This document shows, piece after piece, positions 8,498-18,110 of a stretch of DNA of 64,000 bases. The notes under the pieces are model-generated. The model had not been told where the DNA came from, made no database searches, and saw only the letters and a program-made list of their open reading frames with translations. This DNA is from Prauserella flavalba (GTDB lineage Bacteria > Actinomycetota > Actinomycetes > Mycobacteriales > Pseudonocardiaceae). The DNA lies in assembly GCF_003202235.1 (NCBI RefSeq), contig NZ_MASU01000009.1, positions 312,501-376,500 of the forward strand, given 5' to 3'. The translations under genes were made by a program, and so were the position numbers. The first letter of the stretch is position 1, and every line of letters begins with the position of its first letter.

Positions 8498-9991
8498 TCA
8501 GATCGCGGAGCCGTTGGTGACATAACGCTGCAGCGCGGCGGCCAGGTCCGGGTGGACCCTGGCCTGCAGCCGTGTGCCCTCCGGCGTGTGCTCCTCCGCG
8601 AGCACCTCGCCGTCGGCGTGGGCCCGCGCGACGAGCTCGCCCCGCGCGTACGGCACCAGCACGTCCACCGCGACCTCCGGCCTGGGCAGACGCTGGGCGA
8701 TCTCCTCCACGAGCGTGGCGACGCCCTGGCCGCTGCGCGCCGACACCACGACGGCGCCGGGCAGCAGGTGCCGCAGCCTCGCGAGGCTCACCTCGTCCGC
8801 GGCGTCGGCCTTGTTGATCACGATCAGCTCCGGCGGCAACGCGTCGGAGCGCCGTTCGGCGATCTCGTGGAGCACCTCGTGCACCGCGTTCACCTGCTCC
8901 TCGGGAGCGGGCGCCGACCCGTCCACGACGTGCACGAGCAGGTCGGCGTCGGCGGCCTCGTCGAGGGTCGAGCGGAACGCGTCGACCAGCTGGTGCGGCA
9001 GGTGCCGCACGAACCCGACGGTGTCGGTCAGCGTGTACGCCCTGCCGTCCGGGGTCTCCGAACGGCGCGTGGTCGGGTCGAGGGTGGCGAACAGCGCGTC
9101 CTCCACCAGCACGCCCGCGCCGGTGATGGCGTTGAGCAGACTCGACTTGCCCGCGTTGGTGTAGCCGACGATGGCCACGCTCGGCACCTCGTTGGCGACG
9201 CGGCGGCCGCGCTTGGTGGCCCGGATGGTGTCCATCGCCGCGATCTCGCGGCGCAGCTTGGCGACCCGCTTGCTGATGCGCCTGCGGTCGGTCTCCAGCT
9301 TGGTCTCACCGGGACCGCGCAGGCCCACGCCACCGTTCGCGCCGCCGGCGCGGCCACCGGCCTGCCGGGACAGCGACTCACCCCAGCCCCGCAGTCGCGG
9401 GATGAGGTACTGCAGCTGGGCCAGCTCGACCTGGGCCTTGCCCTCACGGGAACGCGCGTGCTGGGCGAAGATGTCGAGGATCAGCGCCGTGCGGTCGATG
9501 ACCTTGACCTTGAGCTTCGCCTCCAGCTGACGCAGCTGGCCGGGCGAGAGCTCACCGTCGCAGATGACGGTGTCCGCGCCGGTCGACGCCACGATGTCGG
9601 AGAGCTCGCGCACCTTGCCCGATCCGACGTACGTGGCCGGGTCCGGCCTGCTTCTGCGCTGCACGAGGCCCTCGAGGATCTGGGACCCCGCGGTCTCAGC
9701 GAGACGGGCCAGCTCCTCGAGCGACGCCTCGGACTGTGCGGCCGTCCCTTCGGTCCAGACGCCGACGAGCACGACCCGTTCGAGCCGCAGCTGCCGGTAC
9801 TCGACCTCGGTGATGTCGGTGAGTTCGGTGGAGAGGCCCGCGACCCTGCGCAGTGACGCGCGGTCCTCGAGCTCCAGTTCCCCCTGGGAGAGCTCCGTGC
9901 CGTCGGCGTACTGGCCGAACTCGTCGAAGAGCTCCTCCGGCTCGTATTGTGCTTCCGCCCGCGGGATGTCGCGGGGACTCGGCTTGCTCAC
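8498..9991 (-). CDS. hflX: GTPase HflX
   Basis: Ribosome-associated GTPase of 497 residues that splits stalled or hibernating 70S ribosomes. Domain order: actinobacterial N-terminal extension (1-60), HflX N-domain (to about 200), a Gly-rich linker (GGRAGGANGGVGLRGPGETKLE), then the G domain with GYTNAGKSS (G1), DTVGFVRHLP (G3) and NKAD (G4). The start is an ATG at 9991. The secreted propeller-like gene follows 5 bases later. Its location next to dapF-miaA is the usual actinobacterial arrangement, here interrupted by a regulator/MFS pair. Confidence 0.96.
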   Translation of the reverse strand: MSKPSPRDIPRAEAQYEPEELFDEFGQYADGTELSQGELELEDRASLRRVAGLSTELTDITEVEYRQLRLERVVLVGVWTEGTAAQSEASLEELARLAETAGSQILEGLVQRRSRPDPATYVGSGKVRELSDIVASTGADTVICDGELSPGQLRQLEAKLKVKVIDRTALILDIFAQHARSREGKAQVELAQLQYLIPRLRGWGESLSRQAGGRAGGANGGVGLRGPGETKLETDRRRISKRVAKLRREIAAMDTIRATKRGRRVANEVPSVAIVGYTNAGKSSLLNAITGAGVLVEDALFATLDPTTRRSETPDGRAYTLTDTVGFVRHLPHQLVDAFRSTLDEAADADLLVHVVDGSAPAPEEQVNAVHEVLHEIAERRSDALPPELIVINKADAADEVSLARLRHLLPGAVVVSARSGQGVATLVEEIAQRLPRPEVAVDVLVPYARGELVARAHADGEVLAEEHTPEGTRLQARVHPDLAAALQRYVTNGSAI

Positions 9992-10079
9992 ATGCCTCCA
10001 GTTGTGCTGTCGGGCCGACTCACCGATCGACCTCGTCTGCGTTCCATGCTGCCACGATCCGCGCGATTCGCCGAACCGT

Positions 10080-10583
10080 TTAGCGACTCGGGTACATCCC
10101 GATGTAGACGGCCATCCGCTCGGCGTCCGGGTCGACGGGCCTGCTCCGGAAGTCCTCGAGCAGCTCCTGGATCCGGTTCTCGAACTCCTGGCGCTGGTCC
10201 TGCGGCACCTGGGCGACGAAGCGCCACTGCTGCAGCTCCCCCGCCTCCAGCTCGGCGATCTCGGCGAGGTAGGCCTCCAGCATCGCCTCGCGGAGGCGGA
10301 CGTCGCTGCCCGCGGAGTCGAGCGCCCACGAAAGACCGGTGGAGCGGTAGGGAATCTCCTGCGCGCCCCGGTTTCCCTTGCGGCGCCGTTGCGGCTCGAG
10401 AAAGCCCGTCTCGACCAGCTTGCGCACGTGGTGCAGCGTCGTGGCCGGGTCGCGGCCGAGCCGCTGGGCCAGCTCCTTGTTGGTCAGCGCCTCGGAATAG
10501 GTCAACCGGATGATGCGCAGCCGTATTCCCGAGGCCAGCGCGTTCGCCTCGGCCTCGGTCGCCTTGCGTCGCCGCGTTCCCAC
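10080..10583 (-). CDS. ArsR/HTH_20-type winged-helix regulator
   Basis: A 167-residue cytoplasmic DNA-binding protein. The winged helix is at about residues 15-85 (ALTNKELAQRLGRDPATTLHHVRKLVETGFL), followed by a helical C-terminal region. The start is taken as the GTG at 10583 (VGTRRRKAT); the longer open frame upstream lacks conserved character and overlaps the divergent promoter. No strong Shine-Dalgarno is visible, so a leaderless transcript is possible. It is divergent from an MFS exporter with an inverted repeat between them, suggesting local control of the exporter. Confidence 0.8.
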   Translation of the reverse strand: MGTRRRKATEAEANALASGIRLRIIRLTYSEALTNKELAQRLGRDPATTLHHVRKLVETGFLEPQRRRKGNRGAQEIPYRSTGLSWALDSAGSDVRLREAMLEAYLAEIAELEAGELQQWRFVAQVPQDQRQEFENRIQELLEDFRSRPVDPDAERMAVYIGMYPSR

Positions 10584-10603
10584 CTGGTCAGAGTACGAGC
10601 CAC

Positions 10604-10629
10604 AAGTGATTGACACTTTCCAATCGCTT
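10604..10629. promoter_or_regulatory. Candidate operator in the regulator/MFS divergent promoter
   Basis: AAGTGATTG (10604-10612) and CAATCGCTT (10621-10629) form an inverted repeat with one mismatch around an 8-base spacer. It overlaps a TTGACA -35-like hexamer at 10610-10615 that fits a transcript starting at or near the MFS GTG. Likely the binding site of the adjacent regulator. Confidence 0.5.
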
Positions 10630-10645
10630 ACCCACACTCGTTCGG

Positions 10646-11887
10646 GTGAGCTCCGACTCCCTGTGGTTCCACCGCGACTTCCGCCGCCTGTGGGCCGGCG
10701 ACACCGCGAGCCAGTTCGGCACGTTCGTCGGGCACACCGTGCTGCCGGTGCTCGCCGCGACCGTCCTCGCGGCCTCGCCACTGGAGATGGGCCTGCTCAC
10801 GGCGGCGGAGCACGCCGCGTTCCTGCTCATCGGGCTGCCCGCGGGCGTGTGGGTGGACCGCCTGCGCCGGAAGCCCCTGATGCTGCGCGCCGACCTCGCC
10901 CGCGCCACGCTGCTGCTCAGCGTGCCGCTGGCCTGGTGGGCGGACGTGCTCACGCTCACCCACCTGATCGTCGTCGCCCTGCTGGTGAGCGTGTGCACGC
11001 TGTTCTTCGACGTCGCCTACCAGTCGTACCTGCCGTTCCTCGTCGGCCGGGAGAAGCTCGTCGAGGGCAACGCGAAGCTGCAGGTCAGCCAGTCCGTCGC
11101 CCACGTCACCGGCCCCGGCCTCGCCGGAGTGCTCGCGCAGGCGCTCGGCGCGGCCAACGCCGTGACGGCCGTCGGGCTGAGCTACCTCGCCTCGGCGTCG
11201 TGCCTGCGCCGCATCCGCGCCGTCGAACCGGAGCCGGAGCCGCGCGGTGAACGCAGACTGCTCGCCGACATCGGCGAGGGGCTGCGGTTCGTGTTCGGCA
11301 ACCCCAACCTGCGGGCCATCACCACGTGCACGGCCGTGGGGAACTTCGCGGGCGGCGGGCTCACCGCGGTGCAGGTGCTCTTCCTGACCCGCCACGTGGG
11401 GCTCTCCCCCGCCGGGGTCGGGTTCGTGCTGGCGGGCGCCGGTGTCGGCGGCGTGCTCGGCGCGCTCGCGGCGAGCCGCCTGATGCGGATGCTCGGGCAG
11501 GCGCGCGCCGTGTGGCTGGTGCCGCTGCTGACCTGGCCCGCCGAGTTGCTCGTGCCGCTCGCCGCGCCCGGCTGGCGGGCCTCGCTCGCCGCGATCGGGC
11601 TCGCGGTCGCCGGGGCCGGGATCGTCGTCTACAACGTGGCGCAGGTCAGCTACCGGCAGGCGATCTGCCCCGACCGTCTGCTCGGGCGCATGAACGCGAG
11701 CGTGCGGTTCGTGGTGTGGGGCACGATGCCGCTCGGCGGGCTGCTCGGTGGCGTGCTCGGCGAGCTGATCGGGGTGCCCGCGACGGTGTGGGTCACCGCG
11801 AGCCTGCTCGCCGGGGCGGCGCTGTTCGTGGTGTGCTCACCGCTGCGCGGGCTCCGCGACATCCCCCGGACGCCCGCCGCCGCCTAA
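10646..11887 (+). CDS. MFS exporter, MFS_3/EntS-like
   Basis: A 413-residue major-facilitator protein with about twelve membrane segments. It has the N-terminal [18 protein letters not shown] motif of the drug/siderophore-exporter MFS_3 group and a [13 protein letters not shown] loop between helices 2 and 3. The start is set at the GTG at 10646. The upstream in-frame TTG at 10610 coincides with a -35 box, so the mRNA may be leaderless. Divergent from the winged-helix regulator; it overlaps dapF by 4 bases at the 3' end. Substrate unknown, drug or metabolite efflux plausible. Confidence 0.85.
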   Translation: MSSDSLWFHRDFRRLWAGDTASQFGTFVGHTVLPVLAATVLAASPLEMGLLTAAEHAAFLLIGLPAGVWVDRLRRKPLMLRADLARATLLLSVPLAWWADVLTLTHLIVVALLVSVCTLFFDVAYQSYLPFLVGREKLVEGNAKLQVSQSVAHVTGPGLAGVLAQALGAANAVTAVGLSYLASASCLRRIRAVEPEPEPRGERRLLADIGEGLRFVFGNPNLRAITTCTAVGNFAGGGLTAVQVLFLTRHVGLSPAGVGFVLAGAGVGGVLGALAASRLMRMLGQARAVWLVPLLTWPAELLVPLAAPGWRASLAAIGLAVAGAGIVVYNVAQVSYRQAICPDRLLGRMNASVRFVVWGTMPLGGLLGGVLGELIGVPATVWVTASLLAGAALFVVCSPLRGLRDIPRTPAAA

Positions 11888-12708
11888 CCGACGCTGTTCC
11901 ACCAGGTGCCGTCGAGCTCGCCACGGCCGACGAACACGGCGGGGCCGGTGAGCGTGGACGCACCACGCTCGACCGTCACCGTCACTCTGCCACCTGGGAT
12001 GTCCACAGTGGACTTACCGGTGTCGGTTCCCGCGAGGTGCAGCGTGGCGGCCACCGCCGCGACCGTGCCGGTGCCGCACGCGCGCGTCTCGCCCACCCCG
12101 CGCTCGTAGACCCGCATCCGCAGCGCGTCGGTGTCGAGCACGTTGACGAACTCCAGGTTGACGCCCTCGGGGAAGAAGTCCCGGTCGTAGCGGGGCGCGT
12201 CGCGCAGGTCGAGTGAGGCGACGTCGTCGTCGAGCGTGGAGACCAGGTGCGGGTTGCCGACGTCCACGGCGACCCCGGACAGCTCCCGGTCGCCGACCAC
12301 CGCCACCGACGTGCCCGTGATCCGCGCCGGTCCCATGTGGACGGTCACCGACCGGTCGGAGTGCACGCGCACCGGGCGGTCGCCGGCCCGGGTTCCGACG
12401 ACGAAGTCGGGGCCGGTGGCCAGCCCCGCGTCCACGAGATAGCGGGCGAACACGCGCACGCCGTTGCCGCACATCTCCGCGACCGAACCGTCGGCGTTGC
12501 GGTAGTCCATGAACCATTCGGCGGCCGAGTCGGCGCCGAGGGTGGCCGAGCGGACGACGCGCAGCACGCCGTCGGCGCCGAGCCCGCGCTGCCGGTCGCA
12601 CAACGCGGCCACGCGCGCGGGCGTCAGCTCCAGCCGGGCCGACGCGTCGGGCAACAACACGAAGTCGTTCTGCGTGCCGTGCCCCTTCAGGAACTCGATG
12701 CCACCCAT
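11884..12708 (-). CDS. dapF: Diaminopimelate epimerase
   Basis: Epimerase of 274 residues converting LL- to meso-diaminopimelate for lysine and peptidoglycan synthesis. The two catalytic cysteines are present: Cys80 in [10 protein letters not shown] and Cys211 in RACGTGT. Length and the two-fold repeat organisation are normal. The ATG at 12708 lies 10 bases downstream of the miaA stop on the same strand, so it is co-transcribed with miaA and the upstream gene. Confidence 0.97.
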   Translation of the reverse strand: MGGIEFLKGHGTQNDFVLLPDASARLELTPARVAALCDRQRGLGADGVLRVVRSATLGADSAAEWFMDYRNADGSVAEMCGNGVRVFARYLVDAGLATGPDFVVGTRAGDRPVRVHSDRSVTVHMGPARITGTSVAVVGDRELSGVAVDVGNPHLVSTLDDDVASLDLRDAPRYDRDFFPEGVNLEFVNVLDTDALRMRVYERGVGETRACGTGTVAAVAATLHLAGTDTGKSTVDIPGGRVTVTVERGASTLTGPAVFVGRGELDGTWWNSVG

Positions 12709-12718
12709 GCCACCAAGA

Positions 12719-13620
<902 letters not shown>

Positions 13621-13624
<4 letters not shown>

Positions 13625-14313
13625 GACCGCTCCCAGACGGCCACGTGGTAGGCCACGCCCAGCGGCGCCTCCGAGTACAGCAGCTCGCCGTGCCAGGTGC
13701 CCGTGCGGGCGAGCCCGGCCAGCACCTGCCACGGCACGCGGCCCTGCACACCCAGCTCGGCGGCGAGCCCGGGCGCGATGCCCAGCAGCGCCCCGGCGTC
13801 GGCGGCGGCCAGCGCGGCGCCGACCTCCGCGTCGAAACCGGGCGCGCGCGGGTCGTCTCCGCCGGGTGCCGCGACGCCGTGCCGGTTGGAGCCGTCGCCG
13901 AGCACCAGCAGGCCGATGTCGCCGTCGAGCGCGGCCAGCCGCTCGCCCACGGCGGCGCACTCCCCGGGACCCGCCGACGGGGTGAGCAGCTCGACCTCCA
14001 CCGACTCGGCCCCGGCCTGCTCCCGCAGCCACCCGGCGAGCAGCGCGGGCAGCGGCAGGTCGGCGGGCTCGCCGTCGGCGGCACCGGAGAGCGCGACGCG
14101 CACGTCGACCCCGAAACCCCGGAATGTGCCGCACGCCGAGGGCGGAATCGGGCAAGCTTGTGCGGTGGCGCCGACAGCGACCCAGCGAGGGGGAAGCCGT
14201 TTCACGGCCGCCACGCAGGCGTCGCGGAGGGACGCGGTCTGCTCGACGGCACCCGGCACGAGTTCGGGCACCAGGAGCGGGGGCTGGGGCACCACGGCGG
14301 CACGCGTGATCAC
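13621..14313 (-). CDS. Class III extradiol dioxygenase-like protein (Rv2728c-like)
   Basis: A 230-residue protein beginning VITRAAVVPQPPLLVPELVPG, the signature N-terminus of actinobacterial LigB-like/extradiol-dioxygenase-fold proteins found next to miaA. A further motif is LLVLGDGSNRHG. The start chosen is the GTG at 14313; an in-frame ATG at 14361 would add 16 residues. Its stop overlaps the miaA start. Enzymatic activity has not been established for this family as far as I know, and I infer none. Confidence 0.8.
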
Positions 14314-14484
14314 GCGTTCCGAGGTTACCCGGCGCGCCCATGGAGGTACGTCTTGAGGCATGAGGTACCCAGAACCGCGCTGACCTGTTTGAATGCGGGC
14401 CTGGAACCGAACACGCAACACCCGGCCCCGCCGCCAGCGGGGCGCCCGCGCACCGGCGGGCCGACAGGCGAGAAGGAGCCGGCC

Positions 14485-15804
14485 ATGGCCGAGCAGAACA
14501 CCCCGAACGGCAGCGATGTTCCGGCGCCGCACCAGGTGCCGCACACCCCGGCCGGCGCGCACGCCGCACCCGCGGTCCCGCCTGCCGAGCCGCACCCGGA
14601 CCGCTGGGGCCGCATCGACGAGGACGGCGCGGTGTTCGTGCGGACGTCCGACGGCGAGCGGCAGGTCGGCGTGTGGCAGGCGGGGTCGGCCGAGGAGGGG
14701 CTCACGCACTTCGCGCGCCGCTTCGACGACCTGCGCACCGAGGTCGAGCTGCTGGAGACCCGCCTGACCTCGGGAGCAGGGGACCCCAAGCAGGCGCTGG
14801 CGAGCGCCTCGCAGCTGCGCGACGGGCTCGCCGACGCCGCCGTGGTGGGTGACATCGACGCGCTGAAGGCCCGCATCGAGCACGTCATCGGCCACGCCGA
14901 GCGCGCGCTGTCCGAGGTGAAGCAGGAGAAGGAGCAGGCGAGGGCCGCCGCCGTCGGCCGCAAGCAGGCGCTCGCCGAGGAGGCCGAGCACATCGCCGCG
15001 GAGTCGACCCAGTGGAAGGCCGCCGGCGACCGGCTGCGGGCGATCCTGGACGAGTGGAAGACGATCAAGGGCGTCGACCGCAAGACCGACGACGAGCTGT
15101 GGCGCCGGTTCTCCAAGGCCCGCGAGGCGTTCAACCGCCGCCGGGGCTCGCACTTCGCGGAGCTCGACAAGCAGCGCGCGGCCGCGAAACGGCGCAAGGA
15201 GGAGCTGATCGCCGAGGCCGAGTCGATGGCCGGCTCCACCGACTGGGGGCCGACCGCGGGCCGCTACAAGGAACTGATGGTGGAGTGGAAGGCCGCTGGC
15301 CGGGCTCCGAAGGACACCGACGAGGCGCTGTGGCAGCGGTTCCGCGCCGCGCAGGACGCGTTCTTCGCCGCGCGCTCGGCGGCATTCTCCGAGCGCGACG
15401 CCGAGTTCGCCGACAACGCCGCGCGCAAGGAGGAACTGCTCGCCGAGGCCGAGAAGATCGACGCGGCGGCGAACCTCGAGGCCGCCAAGTCGCAGCTGCG
15501 CAAGATCCAGGAGCGCTGGGACGAGATCGGCAAGGTCCCGAGGGAACGCATCCGGGAGCTCGACGGCCGGCTGAAGGCCGTGCAGGACAGCGTGCGCGCC
15601 GCCGAGGAGTCGAAGTGGCGCCGCACCGACCCGGAGGCGCAGGCCCGCGCGGCCCAGTTCCGCGAGCGCGTGGAGCAGTTCGAGTCGCAGGCGGCGAAGG
15701 CCCGCGCGGCGGGCGACGAGCGCCGCGCCAAGCAGGCCGAGGAGCAGGCCGCGCAGTGGCGGGAGTGGCTGGAGGCCGCCGAGGCGGCCGTCGCCGACCG
15801 CTGA
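14485..15804 (+). CDS. DUF349 coiled-coil protein (Rv2731-like)
   Basis: A 439-residue, highly charged helical protein with repeated DUF349 units (LWRRFSKAREAFNRRR, LWQRFRAAQDAFFAAR and similar), each a Trp/Arg-rich helical hairpin. The C-terminal 60 residues are a long coiled coil. The Pro/Ala-rich N-terminus (1-40) is probably disordered. The ATG at 14485 has AGAAGGAG upstream. It is divergent from the extradiol-like gene. It is the last gene of the conserved lexA-side block; the catabolic genes follow. Function uncertain. Confidence 0.88.
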   Translation: MAEQNTPNGSDVPAPHQVPHTPAGAHAAPAVPPAEPHPDRWGRIDEDGAVFVRTSDGERQVGVWQAGSAEEGLTHFARRFDDLRTEVELLETRLTSGAGDPKQALASASQLRDGLADAAVVGDIDALKARIEHVIGHAERALSEVKQEKEQARAAAVGRKQALAEEAEHIAAESTQWKAAGDRLRAILDEWKTIKGVDRKTDDELWRRFSKAREAFNRRRGSHFAELDKQRAAAKRRKEELIAEAESMAGSTDWGPTAGRYKELMVEWKAAGRAPKDTDEALWQRFRAAQDAFFAARSAAFSERDAEFADNAARKEELLAEAEKIDAAANLEAAKSQLRKIQERWDEIGKVPRERIRELDGRLKAVQDSVRAAEESKWRRTDPEAQARAAQFRERVEQFESQAAKARAAGDERRAKQAEEQAAQWREWLEAAEAAVADR

Positions 15805-15817
15805 CCGGCAGGCCAAC

Positions 15818-15873
15818 TGCAGTGAAGGCCACCTTCATTGCGTTCAACGCAGGGAAGGTGGCCTTCACTGCAG
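15818..15873. repeat. Dispersed AAGGCCACC hairpin, copy A
   Basis: 20-base perfect arms at 15818-15837 and 15854-15873, with an inner TGCGTT/AACGCA stem. It lies between the convergent DUF349 and aldehyde-dehydrogenase-fragment genes. Probably a bidirectional terminator and a member of a five-copy family in this window. Confidence 0.85.
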
Positions 15874-15887
15874 ACGGGGCTGAGTGG

Positions 15888-16556
15888 TCAGGTAGCCGCC
15901 CGCCTGGTCACGGCACCGACGAGGGACAGCCCGCGCCGCGTGCCGTCGGGGTAGGAGACGCAGCCGACCACGTCGGGGCGGGTCAGCGCCGCGTCGACCA
16001 TCGGGCCGCCGCCGTGCACGAGCGTGAACGGCACGCCGTGCCTGGCGGCGAGTGCGGTGACCAGCGCGAGCGCGTGCCCGGTCTCCTCGGGTGCCTTCAC
16101 GACGACGGCGTTGCCCACGAGCGCCTGCACGAACATCGCGTACACCAGCGCGGGCGCCGGGCAGCCGCGATCGGCGAGGTTGCTGACCGGGCCGCGCAGC
16201 GGTTCCCTTCCCGCCACGAGCCCGTCGATCTGCTCGACGCAGCGGAGCGTCTCGTCGAGGCATTCGTCGAGGCCGGAATCCATGCCGGGCAGTGAGGCCA
16301 GCAGGTCCCGGTGCTCGGTCAGCGCGTCGAGCGAGGCCAGCACGCGCACCTTGCGCTCGGTGAGCGGCGCGAACGCCCACGTGCGGTGCTCGTTGAGGCT
16401 CGCGCGCACGGCCCTCGCCGCGTCGGCGGCGTCGAGCTCGGGCACGCCCTCCGGCCGGAACAGCCCGCCCCAGAAGGGCAGCGGCCTGCCGCCGTCGAAG
16501 GCTTCGGGGGCGACGGCCTCGGCCTCGCCTGCCCCCGGTTCGGCGGTGAGTGTCAT
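15888..16556 (-). CDS. Aldehyde dehydrogenase N-terminal half (truncated or stand-alone)
   Basis: A 222-residue protein resembling the N-terminal and NAD-binding part of an aldehyde dehydrogenase (PAPALVYAMFVQALVGNAVVVKAP, then HGGGPMVDAAL and VVGCVSYPDGT, which matches the usual FTGST step). It stops there, so the catalytic Cys/Glu domain of a normal 450-500 residue enzyme is absent. The start ATG at 16556 overlaps the stop of the PanE-like gene (ATGA), so the two are translationally coupled. Either a decayed enzyme or a specialised cofactor-binding subunit. The clean coupling and open frame argue against recent decay. Confidence 0.65.
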   Translation of the reverse strand: MTLTAEPGAGEAEAVAPEAFDGGRPLPFWGGLFRPEGVPELDAADAARAVRASLNEHRTWAFAPLTERKVRVLASLDALTEHRDLLASLPGMDSGLDECLDETLRCVEQIDGLVAGREPLRGPVSNLADRGCPAPALVYAMFVQALVGNAVVVKAPEETGHALALVTALAARHGVPFTLVHGGGPMVDAALTRPDVVGCVSYPDGTRRGLSLVGAVTRRAAT

Positions 16557-17563
16557 CGGGCACCTCCCTGGGCTGCGGCCAGTGCGGGCGTGGCCGTGGT
16601 GACGTGGGCGTTGAGCAGGTCGGCGAGCGCGTTCACCACGCGCAGGGTCGGCACGGCGACGTCGGCCAGTTCCGCCAGTTCCACCACGGCGGCGAGGATC
16701 GCGTCGAGCTCGAGCGGCTTGCCCTTCTCCAGGTCCTGGAGCGTGGAGGTCTTGTGCTCCCCGGTGCGCTCGGCACCGGCGAGCCTGCGCTCGATGGAGA
16801 CGTCGGTATCGACGCCCAGTGCCGTGGCGACGTCGAGCGTCTCGCGCATCATCTCCACCACGAGCGCGCGCGTGTTGTCGTGACGGCAGATCGCGGCCAT
16901 GGTCGCCCTCGCGAGCGCGCTGATGGGGTTGAACGCGATGTTGCCCATCAGTTTGACCCAGATGTCCTTGCGCAGCTCGGGTTCCACGGGGCACTTGAGC
17001 CCGCCTGCCACCATCGCGTCGGCGAACTCGGTGCAGCGGGCGGAGATCGTTCCGTCCGGCTCGCCGATGGACAGGCGCGTGCCTTCCAGGTGCCGGATCA
17101 CGCCGGGCTCGGCGATCTCGGTGGCCGCGTAGACGACGCAGCCGATGGCTCGCTCTGGCGCCATCACGGCGCTGACGGCGCCGCCGGGGTCGACGGCTTC
17201 GATGCGCCTGCCCTCGAAGGGGCCGGGCACGCCGTGGAAGTACCACCACGGGATGCCGTTCTGCGCGGCGATGAGCGAGGTTTCCGGGCCCAGCAACGGT
17301 TCCAGCAGCGGGCCCGCGCTCGCGTACTGGTTGGCCTTGAGCCCGAGGAACACGTGGTCGACGGGGCCGATCTCCGCCGGGTCGTCCGTGGCGTGCGGCG
17401 TCGCCGAGAAGTCTCCCCTCGGGCTCAGCACGCGCACTCCCGACTCGCGCATCGCCCGCAGGTGCGCGCCGCGGGCGACGAGGTGGACTTCGGCTCCCGC
17501 GCGATCGAGCGCGGCGCCGACATACGCGCCGATGGCGCCGGCACCGAGAACAGCAACTTTCAC
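16553..17563 (-). CDS. Ketopantoate-reductase-family protein, candidate oxalyl-CoA reductase (PanE2-like)
   Basis: A 336-residue NAD(P)-dependent reductase. The N-terminal Rossmann motif GAGAIGAYVG (residues 7-16) is followed by the family C-terminal helical domain with WVKLMGNIAFNPISAL. The GTG at 17563 has a GGAG upstream. The family normally reduces ketopantoate. In Methylobacterium extorquens a member, PanE2, is known to reduce oxalyl-CoA to glyoxylate, and this gene lies beside frc with a shared operator, so I infer that role. It is coupled to the aldehyde-dehydrogenase fragment and divergent from the DUF6457/ThDP genes. Plain PanE remains possible. Confidence 0.7.
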   Translation of the reverse strand: MKVAVLGAGAIGAYVGAALDRAGAEVHLVARGAHLRAMRESGVRVLSPRGDFSATPHATDDPAEIGPVDHVFLGLKANQYASAGPLLEPLLGPETSLIAAQNGIPWWYFHGVPGPFEGRRIEAVDPGGAVSAVMAPERAIGCVVYAATEIAEPGVIRHLEGTRLSIGEPDGTISARCTEFADAMVAGGLKCPVEPELRKDIWVKLMGNIAFNPISALARATMAAICRHDNTRALVVEMMRETLDVATALGVDTDVSIERRLAGAERTGEHKTSTLQDLEKGKPLELDAILAAVVELAELADVAVPTLRVVNALADLLNAHVTTATPALAAAQGGAR

Positions 17564-17679
17564 GTCTGACTCCGTTCTTGGCCGAATCTGTGCGTCGGCT
17601 CCAGCGAGAGAAGGTGTGGAGCCCGCTCGGGACAGAAGGACGGGTCGCGTCCGAGGTGGAAGGCATCTTGCCAGCAGGT

Positions 17680-17705
17680 TGTATGCAGTATACGGTATGG
17701 CAAGC
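17680..17705. promoter_or_regulatory. GntR-type operator copy 1
   Basis: GTATGCAGTATAC at 17681-17693, followed by GGTATGG. It lies in the promoter region between the PanE-like gene and the DUF6457 gene. One of five related sites, interpreted as targets of the GntR/FCD regulator at 26.7-27.5 kb. Confidence 0.7.
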
Positions 17706-17740
17706 TCCGGTCAATGGGTCCGACCCGGGAGGTGCGGTTC

Positions 17741-17986
17741 ATGGACGAACTGCGGGAATGGACGACAGCACTGTGCGCCGACCTCGGACTGGACGCCGAT
17801 CAATGCGACCACGCACTGGTTCTCGGCATGGCCCGCGACGTGGGCCGGGTCGTCGCCAGGCCGGCCGCACCCATCACCGTCTTCCTCGTCGGCATGGCCG
17901 TCGCGCGCGGTCTTCCGCCCGCCGAGGCCGCGGCGCGACTGGGCGCACTGACCGACGACTGGCCCCGATTCGACTGGCGTGACTAG
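17741..17986 (+). CDS. DUF6457-type small protein
   Basis: An 81-residue acidic protein (MDELREWTTALCADLGLD...) with the DVGRVVARPAAPITVFLVGMAVARG core seen in DUF6457 proteins. From memory, such proteins often occur near or fused to molybdenum-cofactor genes. The ATG at 17741 is preceded by GGGAGGTG; an earlier in-frame ATG at 17714 lacks this. Operator 1 lies just upstream and operator 2 just downstream. Role unknown; a link to formate oxidation through a molybdenum enzyme is speculative. Confidence 0.7.
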   Translation: MDELREWTTALCADLGLDADQCDHALVLGMARDVGRVVARPAAPITVFLVGMAVARGLPPAEAAARLGALTDDWPRFDWRD

Positions 17987-18050
17987 GGATTCGGGCGAAC
18001 GCGAATCCGGCTCTGGACAACACGTTGATCGAGGGCCACGATAACTCCAT

Positions 18051-18076
18051 ATGGTATGCAGTATGCGGTAGTCAGC
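18051..18076. promoter_or_regulatory. GntR-type operator copy 2
   Basis: GTATGCAGTATGC at 18054-18066, extended by GGTAGTC. It lies 35-45 bases upstream of the ThDP decarboxylase start, where a repressor would cover the promoter. Confidence 0.7.
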
Positions 18077-18110
18077 AAGGACTGCACGGTCTGAAGGAGT
18101 GACGACGCAC

